Shown here: positions 26,367 to 35,010 of the stretch, piece after piece
Layout of the letters: every line of letters begins with the position of its first letter
How positions within the stretch are numbered: position 1 is the first letter of the stretch
From: DASXMT01 sp963803065
Lineage (GTDB): Bacteria; Actinomycetota; Acidimicrobiia; Acidimicrobiales; RAAP-2
Length of the DNA stretch: 64,000 nucleotides
Assembly: GCA_963803065.1 (NCBI GenBank)
Contig: CAWDKW010000013.1
Span: forward strand, 165,452-229,451
Direction of reading: 5' to 3'
Program-made: the position numbers and the translations under genes
Notes under the pieces: generated by a model
Told to the model about the DNA's origin: nothing
The model's database searches: none
What the model saw: only the letters and a program-made list of their open reading frames with translations

Positions 26367-27028
26367 GGCCGACGACCCGCGGGGCGGCCGACCAGGAGGG
26401 CGAAGCCCCGCCAGCGCCACACGCAGTCCACGTCCTCCAGGCCGGCCTCGGCCATCCAGGACACCTGCGTCTCTACGTCGACCAGTCGATCGGCTGGGTC
26501 GTCGGCCGTCCGCCCGATGGCGGCCAGGAATTCGGCATGAAGCTCCGGGGTGGCCGACGCCACGACCTCCAGGTTGGCGAAGAGGCCCCCGGGCCGGACC
26601 TGTCGGGCGAGTTCGGTGAAGAGGCCCCGCTTGCGGGCATCCTCGAGGTGGTGGATGGCGAAGCCGGAGACGATGAGGTCGAAGCTCCCGAGCGGCTCGA
26701 TGGAGTCGGCCAGGTCCCACTGGCGCACCGTGACCCGCGGGTCGGCGGCGAAGCGCGCCTCGGCTCGACGGAGCATCGGGTCCGAGACGTCGACGGCGAC
26801 CACCTGTCTGATACCGGGGCGCGCCCCGAGCACGAGGGCGGCGAGCCGTCCGTCACCGCACCCGAGGTCGAGCATGGTCGCCGGGGCCGGTGGGAGCCGG
26901 TCTGCGAGCGCCGTCTCACCGGCGAGGCGCGGGGGAAGGCGATCGATCCGATCGAGGTACCACTCGACCTGTCCGGGGTCGCTCCAGCCAGCCGTCGGGC
27001 TGCGGTCCTCGCTCTCGGCCACTTTCAC
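26363..27028 (-). CDS. SAM-dependent methyltransferase (class I)
   Basis: About 221 residues. Motif I is MLDLGCGDGRLAALVL, then VVAVDVSDPMLRRAEAR and FDLIVSGFAIHHLED, a standard class I Rossmann methyltransferase. The substrate is unknown. The frame can open with TTG 27034, but that codon lies inside a TACTGT -10 hexamer, so GTG 27028, five bases after it, is the likelier start. It is cotranscribed with the PhzF gene. Confidence 0.82.
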   Translation of the reverse strand: MKVAESEDRSPTAGWSDPGQVEWYLDRIDRLPPRLAGETALADRLPPAPATMLDLGCGDGRLAALVLGARPGIRQVVAVDVSDPMLRRAEARFAADPRVTVRQWDLADSIEPLGSFDLIVSGFAIHHLEDARKRGLFTELARQVRPGGLFANLEVVASATPELHAEFLAAIGRTADDPADRLVDVETQVSWMAEAGLEDVDCVWRWRGFALLVGRPAGRRP

Positions 27029-27033
27029 GGCCA

Positions 27034-27039
27034 ACAGTA
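27034..27039 (-). promoter_or_regulatory. -10 element TACTGT upstream of methyltransferase
   Basis: TACTGT on the minus strand, five bases before GTG 27028. Spacing is slightly short for a leaderless start. Confidence 0.4.
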
Positions 27040-27210
27040 TGGTCCGTCAGTCGGGCCCGACGGGCCGGCAGGTGTCGACCAGGTCGAGGTACTCCTCCAA
27101 CAGGTCGGCGAACACCAGCCGTCGTTCGAGGGACATGGGCCCGGTCAAGTGAGCGGGACCGGCGCCCGTTCGGTCTCCTCGTCGGCCGACCGGACGCACC
27201 TGCCGTCGGA

Positions 27211-27216
27211 TAGTTT
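27211..27216 (+). promoter_or_regulatory. -10 element TAGTTT of leader peptide/esterase
   Basis: TAGTTT exactly seven bases before the ATG at 27224, which opens a 12-codon frame rather than the esterase frame. Confidence 0.55.
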
Positions 27217-27223
27217 TGCCGAC

Positions 27224-27262
27224 ATGGCGGGATGGAGGCGGCCTGGAGGTCGAGCGGCATGA
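27224..27262 (+). CDS. Putative 12-residue leader peptide
   Basis: MAGWRRPGGRAA followed by TGA, read from an ATG seven bases after TAGTTT. Its stop overlaps the esterase ATG at 27259 (ATGA), the usual sign of translational coupling. It may only serve to load ribosomes for the downstream gene, whose own upstream region has GGAGG. Alternatively the esterase begins at ATG 27232 and no peptide is made. Confidence 0.4.
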   Translation: MAGWRRPGGRAA

Positions 27263-28215
27263 GCGCGCGAAACCGATGGTGGCGAGTCCTTGTCCCCGTC
27301 GCGTCGGTGGTGGCCCTCGGCGCGGCGCTCACGTCGTGCGGAGGTGCACCGACGTTGGCCGGTACACCCTCCACGGTGACCTACTGCACGAACGGTGGGG
27401 TTGCCCTCGCCGTGGAGATCTATCACCCGACGGACGTGCCGAAGAACCCGGTTCCCATCGTCGTCTACTTCCACGGAGGGGGGTGGCAATCGGGGGTGCC
27501 GTTCATCGAGGCCGGGACCCACTTCGGCGACGTCGAAACGAGCATCGTCGATCACGGCTGGGACTTCGCCACCGTGCAGTACCGGCTGGCACCGGAGTGG
27601 CCGTGGCCCGCCCAGATCGTCGACGCCAAGTGTGCCATCCGGTACCTCCGGGCATCGGCCGCATTCCTCCACATCGACCCGTCCCGCATCGGCGTCATGG
27701 GCGACAGCGCCGGTGGCCAGCTGGCCGCGATGGCCGGGCTGGCCGGCCCGTCGGCCGGCTTCGACGTCGGCCAGTACGCCGACCAGTCGAGCAAGGTGGA
27801 GGCGGTTGTGGACGAGTACGGTCCAACCGACCTGGCCGCCCCCGACTGGCTGTCGTCGCCCATCGCGCCCGTCACCGACAAGGCGGTCTTCGGAGTGTCG
27901 CCGGGGGGTGATCCGGCTCCGCTGGTTGCGGCCAGCCCCGTGACCTATGTGGCCCCGGGCGCGCCGCCCTTCCTGGTCATTCAAGGATCAGCGGACCAGA
28001 TAGTCCCCCCCTCCCAATCGATCGAGCTCGTCCGCCGACTCACGGCGGCCCACGATCAGGCCAGGTTGGTCATGGTGAAGGGAGCGGGCCACGGGCTCGT
28101 CCCCGCCGGATCTGAGGCGATCAGCCCCGACCTGGCCACGGTCGGATCAGATGTCGCCTCGTTCTTCTTCACCCAGCTCGGCATCGGCCTGGTCGACTCG
28201 ACCAAGGCTCCGTAG
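27259..28215 (+). CDS. Lipoprotein alpha/beta hydrolase (esterase)
   Basis: About 318 residues. A signal peptide ends in a lipobox LTSC, so the enzyme is probably anchored outside the membrane. The hydrolase fold has the oxyanion motif YFHGGGW, nucleophile elbow GDSAGG, an Asp near IQGSADQIVPP and the catalytic His in GAGHGLV. This is the HSL/BD-FAE esterase type. Starts are ATG 27259 (with GGAGG upstream) or ATG 27232. Substrate not assigned. Confidence 0.85.
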   Translation: MSARNRWWRVLVPVASVVALGAALTSCGGAPTLAGTPSTVTYCTNGGVALAVEIYHPTDVPKNPVPIVVYFHGGGWQSGVPFIEAGTHFGDVETSIVDHGWDFATVQYRLAPEWPWPAQIVDAKCAIRYLRASAAFLHIDPSRIGVMGDSAGGQLAAMAGLAGPSAGFDVGQYADQSSKVEAVVDEYGPTDLAAPDWLSSPIAPVTDKAVFGVSPGGDPAPLVAASPVTYVAPGAPPFLVIQGSADQIVPPSQSIELVRRLTAAHDQARLVMVKGAGHGLVPAGSEAISPDLATVGSDVASFFFTQLGIGLVDSTKAP

Positions 28216-28282
28216 AGTCTGGACCCGCGAGTTCGGGTCACAAGGGACGCCGTCGCCCCCGGTCCGTACCATGGGTGCTGGC

Positions 28283-30736
28283 ATGGCCACGCAGACCGAA
28301 CCACCACGAGAGGGCATGTCGCCCTCCGTGCCGTCGACCGACCGGCGTCGTTGGCGGTCGATCGTCTTCGCCCCCATCGGCGACGGCCAGCGCCGCCGGC
28401 GGGGGACCGACGGGATGCGGCTCGGGGTCGCCATCGTCGCCATCGTGTGTTGCGTCCTGGCCATCAGGCATGGCTCCCATGTTGATCGCACGATCGTGGA
28501 CGTCCTCTATCCGGTGCCCCACAGCCTGAGTTGGCTGGTCACCTTCATCTACGACGCCGGCTCCTTCGGTGTGACGGCCCTGCTCGTGGTAGCCGCCCTC
28601 CTTGCTCGACGCTGGGTCATCGCCCGGGACCTCGCCCTCAGCGCAGTGCTCACCGTGGCCGTGAGCGGCCTGCTCATCCTGGCGCTCGGTAGCGACGGGG
28701 GCCGCAGGCACGGCATCTCGGTCGACGGCGTCCAGCTTCGCTTCCCGGTCATCCAGATCGCTGTCTTCATGGCCGTGGCCACCGCGGTGCTGCCCTACCT
28801 CGCCCGCGGCCTGCAACGCTTCATCGAGGTCTTCATCGCCGGGCTGGCCGTCGTCACCGTGTCGGCCGGAAACGGCCTTCCCTTGAACGTGCTGGCCAGC
28901 CTGGCCATCGGCTGGGGCGTGACCGCCGCCGTCCGCCTCTGGTTCGGCTCGCCGCTTGGCCTGCCCTCAGCCGGGGAGGCCGCGCTGCTCCTGTCCGACC
29001 TCGCCGTACCGGCTCACGGCGTCGAGCCGCTGCGCACGCAGGCCTGGGGGGTGGCCAACTACCGGGCGTCCGAAGGCTCGGGGGGAGTGCCGGGTACGGA
29101 GCTCCGTATCTCGGTCTACGGGCGGGACGCGGCCGATGCGCGACTGTTGGCCAAGGCGGGACGGTTCCTCTTCTATCGGGACTCGGGCCCGACCCTCAGC
29201 TTCACCCGGCTCCAACAGGTGGAGCACGAGGCCTACCTCACACTGCTGGCCACCAGGGGCGGCGTCCGGGCGCCCGAGGTGGTGACCGCGGCCAAGGCGG
29301 GGGCGGCCGGGGATGCCGTCCTGGTCAGCCGTATGCCCCGGGGTGTCGCGTTGGTCGACGTCGAGGCCGGCGATGTAGGCGACGAGGCCCTGGACGACCT
29401 GTGCCACCAAATGCTCCAGCTGCGCTCGGAGGGCATCGCCCACGGTTCGATCAGCGGCGAGACGGTGCTGATCGACCCGGTCGGCGGGTCGGCCGGGTTG
29501 GTCGACTTCCGCAACGCCACCTCGAACGCGTCGAAGGAGCGACTCGATCGGGACCTGGCCGGGGCCATCGCGGCGATGGCGGTGGCGGTGGGCGCCGAAC
29601 GAACGGCAGCGTCCACCGGCCGGTGCCTCGACGCAGAGCACGTCACCGGAATGCTGCAGCACCTCCGTCGCGCCGGGCTCGACCCGGCGCTGACCCGCTC
29701 GCTGCGCGGCAGGAAGGGATTGCTCGAGGAGGTGCGCCAGCAGACGGCAGCGGCTCACGGCGTCGAGGTGCCGAAGCTGGCCGAACCCCGTCGGGTGAGC
29801 TGGGCAACGCTGATCGTCGTGGTGGGCACGCTGATCGGCGGCTGGGCGCTGATCGGGGTCCTCTTGGACGTGTCGAAATCGCTGGACACGATCGTCGGCG
29901 CCAACTGGCTCTGGGTCGTGGCTGCCTTCGCCTGTTCGCAGCTGGCCTACGTGGGCTCGGCCATCGAGGACCTGGGCAGCGTCGGCGGCATCCTGCCGTT
30001 CGGCCGGGTGCTGGCCCTCGAGGTGGCCAACAGCTTCACTGCCCTGGCTGGGGGATCGGCTGCCACCTTCGCCACCCGCGTGCGCTTCTTTCAACAGGAG
30101 GGTTACGACGCCTCGGTGGCCCTGAGCTCGAGTGCGGTCGTGAGCACGGCCAGCTGGACGGTCAAGGGGGTGCTCTTCCTCATCTCGCTCCCCTTGGCCT
30201 GGAGCGCCATCAGCTTCGAGGCGACTCCGGAGTCAGGTGGGAACGCCAAGACCGTGTGGATCCTGCTGGCCGCCGTGGTCGGTGTGGCCCTCGTCGTCGG
30301 GCTGGCGCTGCTCATCCCCAAGGCCCGCCGCATGGTCGCCGACAAGATGCGGCCCAAGCTGATCGACATCTGGGCGAACGTCAGGCAGGTGGCCAAGTCC
30401 CCCCGGAAGCTGATCCAGCTCTTCGGGGGAGCGGCGGCCGGCCAGGTGCTGGTGGCCCTGGCCCTGGCTGCCTCACTCCGGGCATTCGGTGATCACCTCA
30501 GCTTGCCCACCTTGATCGTGGTGATCACCCTGGCCTCGATGATCGGTGGCGTGTCGCCGGTTCCGGGCGGGATGGGCGTGGTCGAGGCCGGCCTGATCCT
30601 GGGCCTGACCGCGGCAGGGATCTCCGAGTCCGACGCCACCGCGGCCGTGTTCATCCAACGCCTCTTCACGTCCTACTTGCCACCGATCTGGGGATGGCTG
30701 ACCCTGGTGTGGATGCGCCGCCGCGAGTACGTCTAG
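28283..30736 (+). CDS. Membrane protein: kinase-like domain fused to LPG-synthase/flippase TM domain
   Basis: 817 residues in three parts. Residues 1-240 hold about six membrane segments. Residues 240-480 form a kinase-like (APH/RIO-type) domain with ISVYGRDAADARLLAKAGR, VEHEAYLTLLA, IAHGSISGETVL and LVDFRNA. The usual catalytic Asp of HGD is Ser here, so it may be a pseudokinase. Residues 500-817 are a UPF0104/LPG-synthase-type membrane domain ending in GGVSPVPGGMGVVEAGLILGL. Lipid transfer or flipping is the likely theme; exact function unknown. TACCAT at 28267-28272 lies ten bases before the ATG. Confidence 0.8.
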   Translation: MATQTEPPREGMSPSVPSTDRRRWRSIVFAPIGDGQRRRRGTDGMRLGVAIVAIVCCVLAIRHGSHVDRTIVDVLYPVPHSLSWLVTFIYDAGSFGVTALLVVAALLARRWVIARDLALSAVLTVAVSGLLILALGSDGGRRHGISVDGVQLRFPVIQIAVFMAVATAVLPYLARGLQRFIEVFIAGLAVVTVSAGNGLPLNVLASLAIGWGVTAAVRLWFGSPLGLPSAGEAALLLSDLAVPAHGVEPLRTQAWGVANYRASEGSGGVPGTELRISVYGRDAADARLLAKAGRFLFYRDSGPTLSFTRLQQVEHEAYLTLLATRGGVRAPEVVTAAKAGAAGDAVLVSRMPRGVALVDVEAGDVGDEALDDLCHQMLQLRSEGIAHGSISGETVLIDPVGGSAGLVDFRNATSNASKERLDRDLAGAIAAMAVAVGAERTAASTGRCLDAEHVTGMLQHLRRAGLDPALTRSLRGRKGLLEEVRQQTAAAHGVEVPKLAEPRRVSWATLIVVVGTLIGGWALIGVLLDVSKSLDTIVGANWLWVVAAFACSQLAYVGSAIEDLGSVGGILPFGRVLALEVANSFTALAGGSAATFATRVRFFQQEGYDASVALSSSAVVSTASWTVKGVLFLISLPLAWSAISFEATPESGGNAKTVWILLAAVVGVALVVGLALLIPKARRMVADKMRPKLIDIWANVRQVAKSPRKLIQLFGGAAAGQVLVALALAASLRAFGDHLSLPTLIVVITLASMIGGVSPVPGGMGVVEAGLILGLTAAGISESDATAAVFIQRLFTSYLPPIWGWLTLVWMRRREYV

Positions 30737-30764
30737 CCGCGTCCACAGCCCTCAGCATCGCCTA

Positions 30765-30826
30765 CCGATGGCGCAGACCCATCTGAGCACTCAGCCCGAT
30801 GGCGCAGACCCATCTGAGCACTCAGC
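30765..30826. repeat. Perfect 31-bp tandem duplication at a gene end
   Basis: Bases 30765-30795 and 30796-30826 are identical 31-mers. The second copy contains the stop codon and last bases of the minus-strand gene; the first copy repeats them beyond the stop. Confidence 0.9.
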
Positions 30827-31331
30827 GCTGGATCTCGACGAGCAGCACCCAGGCATCCAGCAATGCGGCCACGTAGGAGACGATGATGCCCGGGGCGAGC
30901 CAGTACAGGCCACCACCGGCTCCAGCGACAAAGGTTGCCGCGCCGATCACGATCAGGAGCGTTGGCACCTGCCCCAAGAGCACCTGCACCGGGATGCTGC
31001 TCTTCGGCGCCTCGGCCGCTTCCGGTCCGCGGCGGCCGGCCAGGGCGGCCAGGTGGCCGCGTGCGATCAACGCCCATGCGGCCACACCGAGCCCCAGGAG
31101 CCCCCACCCCAGAGCAACGCGTGACACGTCGGGGATCAACATCAGTGCCGACAGGAGGAGGATCTCCACCAAGAGGACGAAGGCCTCCAGGGCGCGCGTG
31201 CCGAGCCGCATCGATGCGGCGATGGCGGCAATGTTGATCGAGATCCCCACAAAGAGGAGACCGGCGAGCGCGGCGGATGCTGCGGCTTGTGCGGTGAAGA
31301 AGCCTTCCCATGCATGCGGTGTGTATGCCAC
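30822..31331 (-). CDS. Four-TM membrane protein of unknown function
   Basis: 169 residues with about four hydrophobic segments (14-35, 48-65, 70-88 and 118-165). The N-terminus HAWEGFFTAQAAASAALAGLLFVGISINI is characteristic of a widespread uncharacterised actinobacterial membrane family. There is no enzymatic motif. The start is GTG 31331. Its stop lies in a 31-bp tandem duplication. Confidence 0.7.
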   Translation of the reverse strand: MAYTPHAWEGFFTAQAAASAALAGLLFVGISINIAAIAASMRLGTRALEAFVLLVEILLLSALMLIPDVSRVALGWGLLGLGVAAWALIARGHLAALAGRRGPEAAEAPKSSIPVQVLLGQVPTLLIVIGAATFVAGAGGGLYWLAPGIIVSYVAALLDAWVLLVEIQR

Positions 31332-31384
31332 TGTTCGGTTCTAGTCCCGCCCCGTTCGGCAGTGCTTGTCCCGGGCGTGCGGGC

Positions 31385-32236
31385 CTACAGGGCCGACGTG
31401 ATGAGCTCCACCACGGGCTTGGGCGCGCCACAATTCTCGTCCCACAGGCCACCGAACCCTCCTGGCGGTGAAGCCCGGCGGTGCATCGGTGAGTCGACCG
31501 AGAGGAACCACACAAACGGGACGTCGGTGGCGAGCAGCGCTTCGTAGAAACGCTTCTGGTTCTCTGGTGTGGCTCCTGGTGTCGCTTCTGGCGGAACGGC
31601 ACCGCTCGGAAACGAGGTCTCCTGCACCACGACCACTCGGTCGACGGGCATCCCAGGGGTGCCGGCCACGAGTTCGTAGGCCTCGGCCACCCAGGTGGCG
31701 GCGGTCAATGGGTCGTTGCGATGGAGTACCCACCAGGGATGGACATTCAGGAACGAGAAGTCGCCGACGGAGGTGGCCAGGTCGGGGTAGAGCTGCCAGT
31801 CCGGAGGCTGGAACCCCGTGGTGACGGGAAGCCCGAAGCGTTGGCGAGCCTCGTCCACCTCGCGCGCGAGTCTGTCGTGGTCGGCGACGCCCTTCTGGAT
31901 GATCTCGTTGCCCACGCACACGGCGTCGACCGCGTCGACAGCAGCGTCCAGGTTGACTTTCTCCGCCGCCAGCAGCTCCTCGTTCTGCCACCACAGCTTG
32001 GCCACGACATACTCAAAGCCGCATTCCTTGGCGATGTTCGGTGCCCGCTCGAGGCCAAACGCCATGGTGTTGGTCACCAGCCCCCGGAACCCGGCTTGAC
32101 GGAGGCGCTTCAGCTCCACGGTGAGCTGCTCCTCGGTGACGGGATGTGCTCCGGCCAGGAAATCGAAGGGTGGCCCCGGGCCGTAGTTGATCCATCCTCG
32201 GGCGCTCCGCAGTGCTTCGAGTACCTCGACGGTCAT
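31385..32236 (-). CDS. GH17-like glycoside hydrolase family protein
   Basis: About 283 residues with a TIM-barrel pattern. CVGNEIIQKG (Glu111) matches the acid/base VGNE of GH17, and VVVVQETSFPSG (Glu206) matches the nucleophile ETGWPS. LNVHPWW fits the substrate cleft. GH17 enzymes act on beta-1,3-glucans, as hydrolases or transglycosylases. There is no signal peptide, so a cytoplasmic role or another export route is implied. The ATG at 32236 lies seven bases after TAGCAT; an upstream ATG at 32269 is less likely. Confidence 0.75.
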   Translation of the reverse strand: MTVEVLEALRSARGWINYGPGPPFDFLAGAHPVTEEQLTVELKRLRQAGFRGLVTNTMAFGLERAPNIAKECGFEYVVAKLWWQNEELLAAEKVNLDAAVDAVDAVCVGNEIIQKGVADHDRLAREVDEARQRFGLPVTTGFQPPDWQLYPDLATSVGDFSFLNVHPWWVLHRNDPLTAATWVAEAYELVAGTPGMPVDRVVVVQETSFPSGAVPPEATPGATPENQKRFYEALLATDVPFVWFLSVDSPMHRRASPPGGFGGLWDENCGAPKPVVELITSAL

Positions 32237-32243
32237 CCGCGGC

Positions 32244-32249
32244 ATGCTA
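32244..32249 (-). promoter_or_regulatory. -10 element TAGCAT, leaderless start
   Basis: TAGCAT on the minus strand exactly seven bases before ATG 32236. Confidence 0.6.
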
Positions 32250-32301
32250 GACCCGAACACGGCAGGCACCGCTTCCTTCTCGTTGACAAGAGACGAACCA
32301 G

Positions 32302-32712
32302 ATGTCGAACAAGGCAGTCGTGAAGAGGCTGATCTCCGCCATCGATACGGATGACGAGAGCTCGCTGCGGGCGGTGGTCGCTGACGATCTCGTCTCGCAC
32401 GGGGCCTTGGGCGATGTGCATGGACCAGACGGATTCATCGGGATCATGCTGAAGAACGTTCGTGGAGGGTTCCCCGACGCCCACGTCGAACTCGCCTCGG
32501 TCATCGAAGAAGGAGACCTGCTCTCGTTCCGACTCGAAGGCTCAGGCACGCATCTCGGGCCGTTCCTCGGTGTCCCGCCCACGGGCAAGATCGTTCGCAT
32601 CAGGGGCACACACCACGTGAGGGTGCGAGACGGTCGCATCGTCGAGCATTGGCAAGGGCCCGACATCCTCGCCATGCTCGTCGACATGGGCCTGTTCCCC
32701 CCGACTCGCTGA
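32302..32712 (+). CDS. SnoaL-like ester cyclase family protein
   Basis: 136-residue alpha+beta-barrel protein of the SnoaL/NTF2-like group. DDLVSHGALGDVHGPDGFIGIMLKNVRGGFPDAHVELASVIEEGD and GTHHVRVRDGRIVEHWQGPD are typical. Many such proteins bind or cyclise small hydrophobic molecules; no substrate can be assigned. It lies head-to-head with the GH17-like gene and tail-to-tail with ribH. A TTGACA about 20 bases upstream resembles a -35 but has no matching -10. Confidence 0.75.
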   Translation: MSNKAVVKRLISAIDTDDESSLRAVVADDLVSHGALGDVHGPDGFIGIMLKNVRGGFPDAHVELASVIEEGDLLSFRLEGSGTHLGPFLGVPPTGKIVRIRGTHHVRVRDGRIVEHWQGPDILAMLVDMGLFPPTR

Positions 32713-32756
32713 CGGTGAATTGGTCGGCCACCCGCCTCTGACCGGAGACCGTGCGC

Positions 32757-33242
32757 CTATGCGACCGCCCGAACCGGAAGGCGGGACAAGCTCTGGACCG
32801 TGTTGGCGCACGCCCGCGCCGCTTCGGCACCCTTCACCTTGAAGTGCTCGGTAAAGAATGCAGTGTGCTCGCGATGGGCATGGAAGTGATGCGGAGTCAG
32901 GACGGCCGAGATGATGGGCACATCGGTGTCGAGCTGGACCCGCATCATCCCGTTGATGACGGCCTCGGCGACGAAGTCGTGACGGTAGATGCCCCCGTCG
33001 ATCACCAGGCCGGCACCGACCACAGCCGCATACAGCCCGCTGCCAGCCAGTCGCTTGGCGTGGAGAGGGATCTCGAAGGCACCCGGCACCCGGAAAAGGT
33101 CGATCCGGTCGCTGGCGATGCCCAACCTGGCGATCTCCTCGATGAACGAGTCCCGACACCGATCGACGATCTCCTCGTGCCAGGTGGACTGGACGAAGGC
33201 CAGCCGTATCGCTTGGGCCTGTTCCCGATCCGTGGTGGTCAT
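32757..33242 (-). CDS. ribH: Lumazine synthase, type II-like
   Basis: 161-residue 6,7-dimethyl-8-ribityllumazine synthase, the penultimate step of riboflavin synthesis. FVQSTWHEEIVDR, GAFEIPLHAKRL, DGGIYRHDFVAEAVINGMMRVQLDTDVPIISAVLTPHHF and the EHTAFFTEHF stretch match the RibH2 type known from Brucella and Mesorhizobium rather than the common actinobacterial RibH. GGAGG precedes the ATG. No other riboflavin gene is adjacent, so a second, conventional RibH may exist elsewhere. Confidence 0.88.
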   Translation of the reverse strand: MTTTDREQAQAIRLAFVQSTWHEEIVDRCRDSFIEEIARLGIASDRIDLFRVPGAFEIPLHAKRLAGSGLYAAVVGAGLVIDGGIYRHDFVAEAVINGMMRVQLDTDVPIISAVLTPHHFHAHREHTAFFTEHFKVKGAEAARACANTVQSLSRLPVRAVA

Positions 33243-33328
33243 CCGGCCTCCATTCGCACCCCGCTCCGGAGCGTTGGACCCAGCCTAGGAGATGTGCTGG
33301 CCGCCCGATCTGTACCAGAATCAGTGCT

Positions 33329-34345
33329 GTGCTGATCGTCAGCGGGCCGACGGGGGAGCTCGGGCACTCCCAGGAGGGACACCCTGAGCGCCCGACCCGG
33401 ATCCCGGCCGTGATGGAAGGCGTCGAGGACCTCCACCTTGGGGCCGACCTCGAGACGGTGGCGCCCTACACCGCTGGTCTGGACGAGCTGTCGCGCGTCC
33501 ACGACCCCGCCTATCTGGAGGATCTGGCCGCCTTCTGCCGAGCGGGCGGGGGCAACATCGATCCCGACACCTACGCCACGGCCGATTCTTGGACACTCGC
33601 CCGCCGGGCCGCCGGGGCGGGGCTCGCCGCCCTCGACGCGCTGCGAACGGCGGACGACGGCGTGGCCTTCGTCGCGGCGCGCCCGCCGGGTCACCATGCC
33701 CTGCGCGACCGCGCCATGGGCTTTTGTCTCCTGAACAACGTTGCAGTGGCTGCGGCGTCGCTCACCGCCGCCGGTGAGCGCGTGCTCATCGTCGACTGGG
33801 ACGTCCATCACGGGAACGGCACCCAGGCGATCTTCTGGAACGACCCGAACGTGTTGTACGTGTCCACCCATCAGTGGCCCCTGTTCCCGGGCAGCGGCGC
33901 GGCGAGCGAGGTGGGTGGACCGGGTGCGCTGGGCCTCACGGTGAACGTCCCCCTGCCTCCCGGTGCCACCGGCGACGTCGTACGCCGAGCGCTCGACGAG
34001 GTGGCGCTGCCCACGATCGAGCAATTCGGGCCGACCTGGGTGCTGGTGTCAGCCGGGTTCGATGCTCATCGAGCCGATCCACTCTCCGACCTGGTTCTGT
34101 CGAGCGGGGACTTTGCCCAGTTGGCCACCATGGTCGCCTCCTTCGTTCCTCGACCGGGTCGCCTGGCGCTGTTCCTCGAGGGCGGCTACGACCTCGAGGC
34201 GCTGCACCTGTCGGTGGCGTCGACGTTGAGCGCACTCATCGGCCGCCCCGACCCGGCGGAGTCCGCCACCCACGGTGGGCCAGGGATGGAGGAGGTCGAG
34301 CGAGCCGCAGGGAATCGAGTCGATGCGCTCCGCCGGGCGGAGTAA
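33329..34345 (+). CDS. Histone deacetylase-family amidohydrolase
   Basis: 338-residue zinc amidohydrolase of the HDAC superfamily. In bacteria these remove acetyl groups from polyamines, acetoin-related targets or other small amides. GHSQEGHPERPTR, the tandem His in RPPGHHALRD, the zinc motif DWDVHHGNGTQ and SAGFDAHRADPL complete the active site, followed by EGGYDLEAL. It starts at GTG 33329. Its neighbours do not reveal the substrate. Confidence 0.88.
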   Translation: MLIVSGPTGELGHSQEGHPERPTRIPAVMEGVEDLHLGADLETVAPYTAGLDELSRVHDPAYLEDLAAFCRAGGGNIDPDTYATADSWTLARRAAGAGLAALDALRTADDGVAFVAARPPGHHALRDRAMGFCLLNNVAVAAASLTAAGERVLIVDWDVHHGNGTQAIFWNDPNVLYVSTHQWPLFPGSGAASEVGGPGALGLTVNVPLPPGATGDVVRRALDEVALPTIEQFGPTWVLVSAGFDAHRADPLSDLVLSSGDFAQLATMVASFVPRPGRLALFLEGGYDLEALHLSVASTLSALIGRPDPAESATHGGPGMEEVERAAGNRVDALRRAE

Positions 34346-34357
34346 GGGCCGCCCGCC

Positions 34358-34407
34358 CCCGCGTTCTGCCGGGCGAGGAACTCTGTCGTCCCGCGTTCTG
34401 CCGGGCG
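34358..34407. repeat. Repeated 18-mer between genes
   Basis: CCCGCGTTCTGCCGGGCG occurs at 34358-34375 and 34390-34407. It lies downstream of the HDAC-like gene; the internal CCCG/CGGG could form small hairpins. Confidence 0.7.
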
Positions 34408-34465
34408 GGTAACGTCGGTTGTCCCGTTGGGTCGTTCGGACGTTGTGAGATCGGTGGTTGAGGAG

Positions 34466-34945
34466 ATGCCAGAAGCGCCCATGTCCGGAGGAACGCAGGC
34501 CTGGCACCGCCCGCTCCATCACACTTCGGCCGATCGGATGAGCGAAGAAACGGTCCAGACGCCGGGGATGCGTCGCCGCGAGGGCATCTCGGCCCGGCTG
34601 GGTGGTGCAACCAAGATCTGGATGGGCGAGAGCCTGGTGGCCGGGGGCGCCCGGTCGGCCGATCATCACCACGGTGAGTCCGAGACGGGCATCTACGTGG
34701 CGTCCGGACACCCGGTCTTCGTGTTCGCGGAGGACGGCGTCGAGCGGCGGGTCGAGACCGGGCCGGGCGACTACGTCTTCGTCCCGCCGTTCGTGCCCCA
34801 TCGCGAGGAGAACCCCCATCCTGACGAGCCGGCCATGGTGGTGCTGGCCCGCACCACCCAGGAGGCCATCGTGGTCAACCTGGCCGGTCTCGATGACCCG
34901 GCCGGCCGGCCAACCACCCAAGAGGACAGGTCAGCCGAGGGGTGA
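34466..34945 (+). CDS. Cupin-domain protein
   Basis: About 159 residues with one cupin barrel. Motif 1 is HHHGESETGIYVASG and motif 2 is GDYVFVPPFVPHREENP, supplying a metal site of three or four ligands (His, Glu and a later His). The start is uncertain: ATGs at 34466, 34481 and 34538 are in frame, and the domain begins around 34540. Substrate unknown. Confidence 0.72.
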   Translation: MPEAPMSGGTQAWHRPLHHTSADRMSEETVQTPGMRRREGISARLGGATKIWMGESLVAGGARSADHHHGESETGIYVASGHPVFVFAEDGVERRVETGPGDYVFVPPFVPHREENPHPDEPAMVVLARTTQEAIVVNLAGLDDPAGRPTTQEDRSAEG

Positions 34946-35010
34946 CGAGGGCGGTCGCCGCCAGGGCCCCTTCCGGTCGAGCTGGTCGGAATGCGGTCCT
35001 GGGCCGGTCG

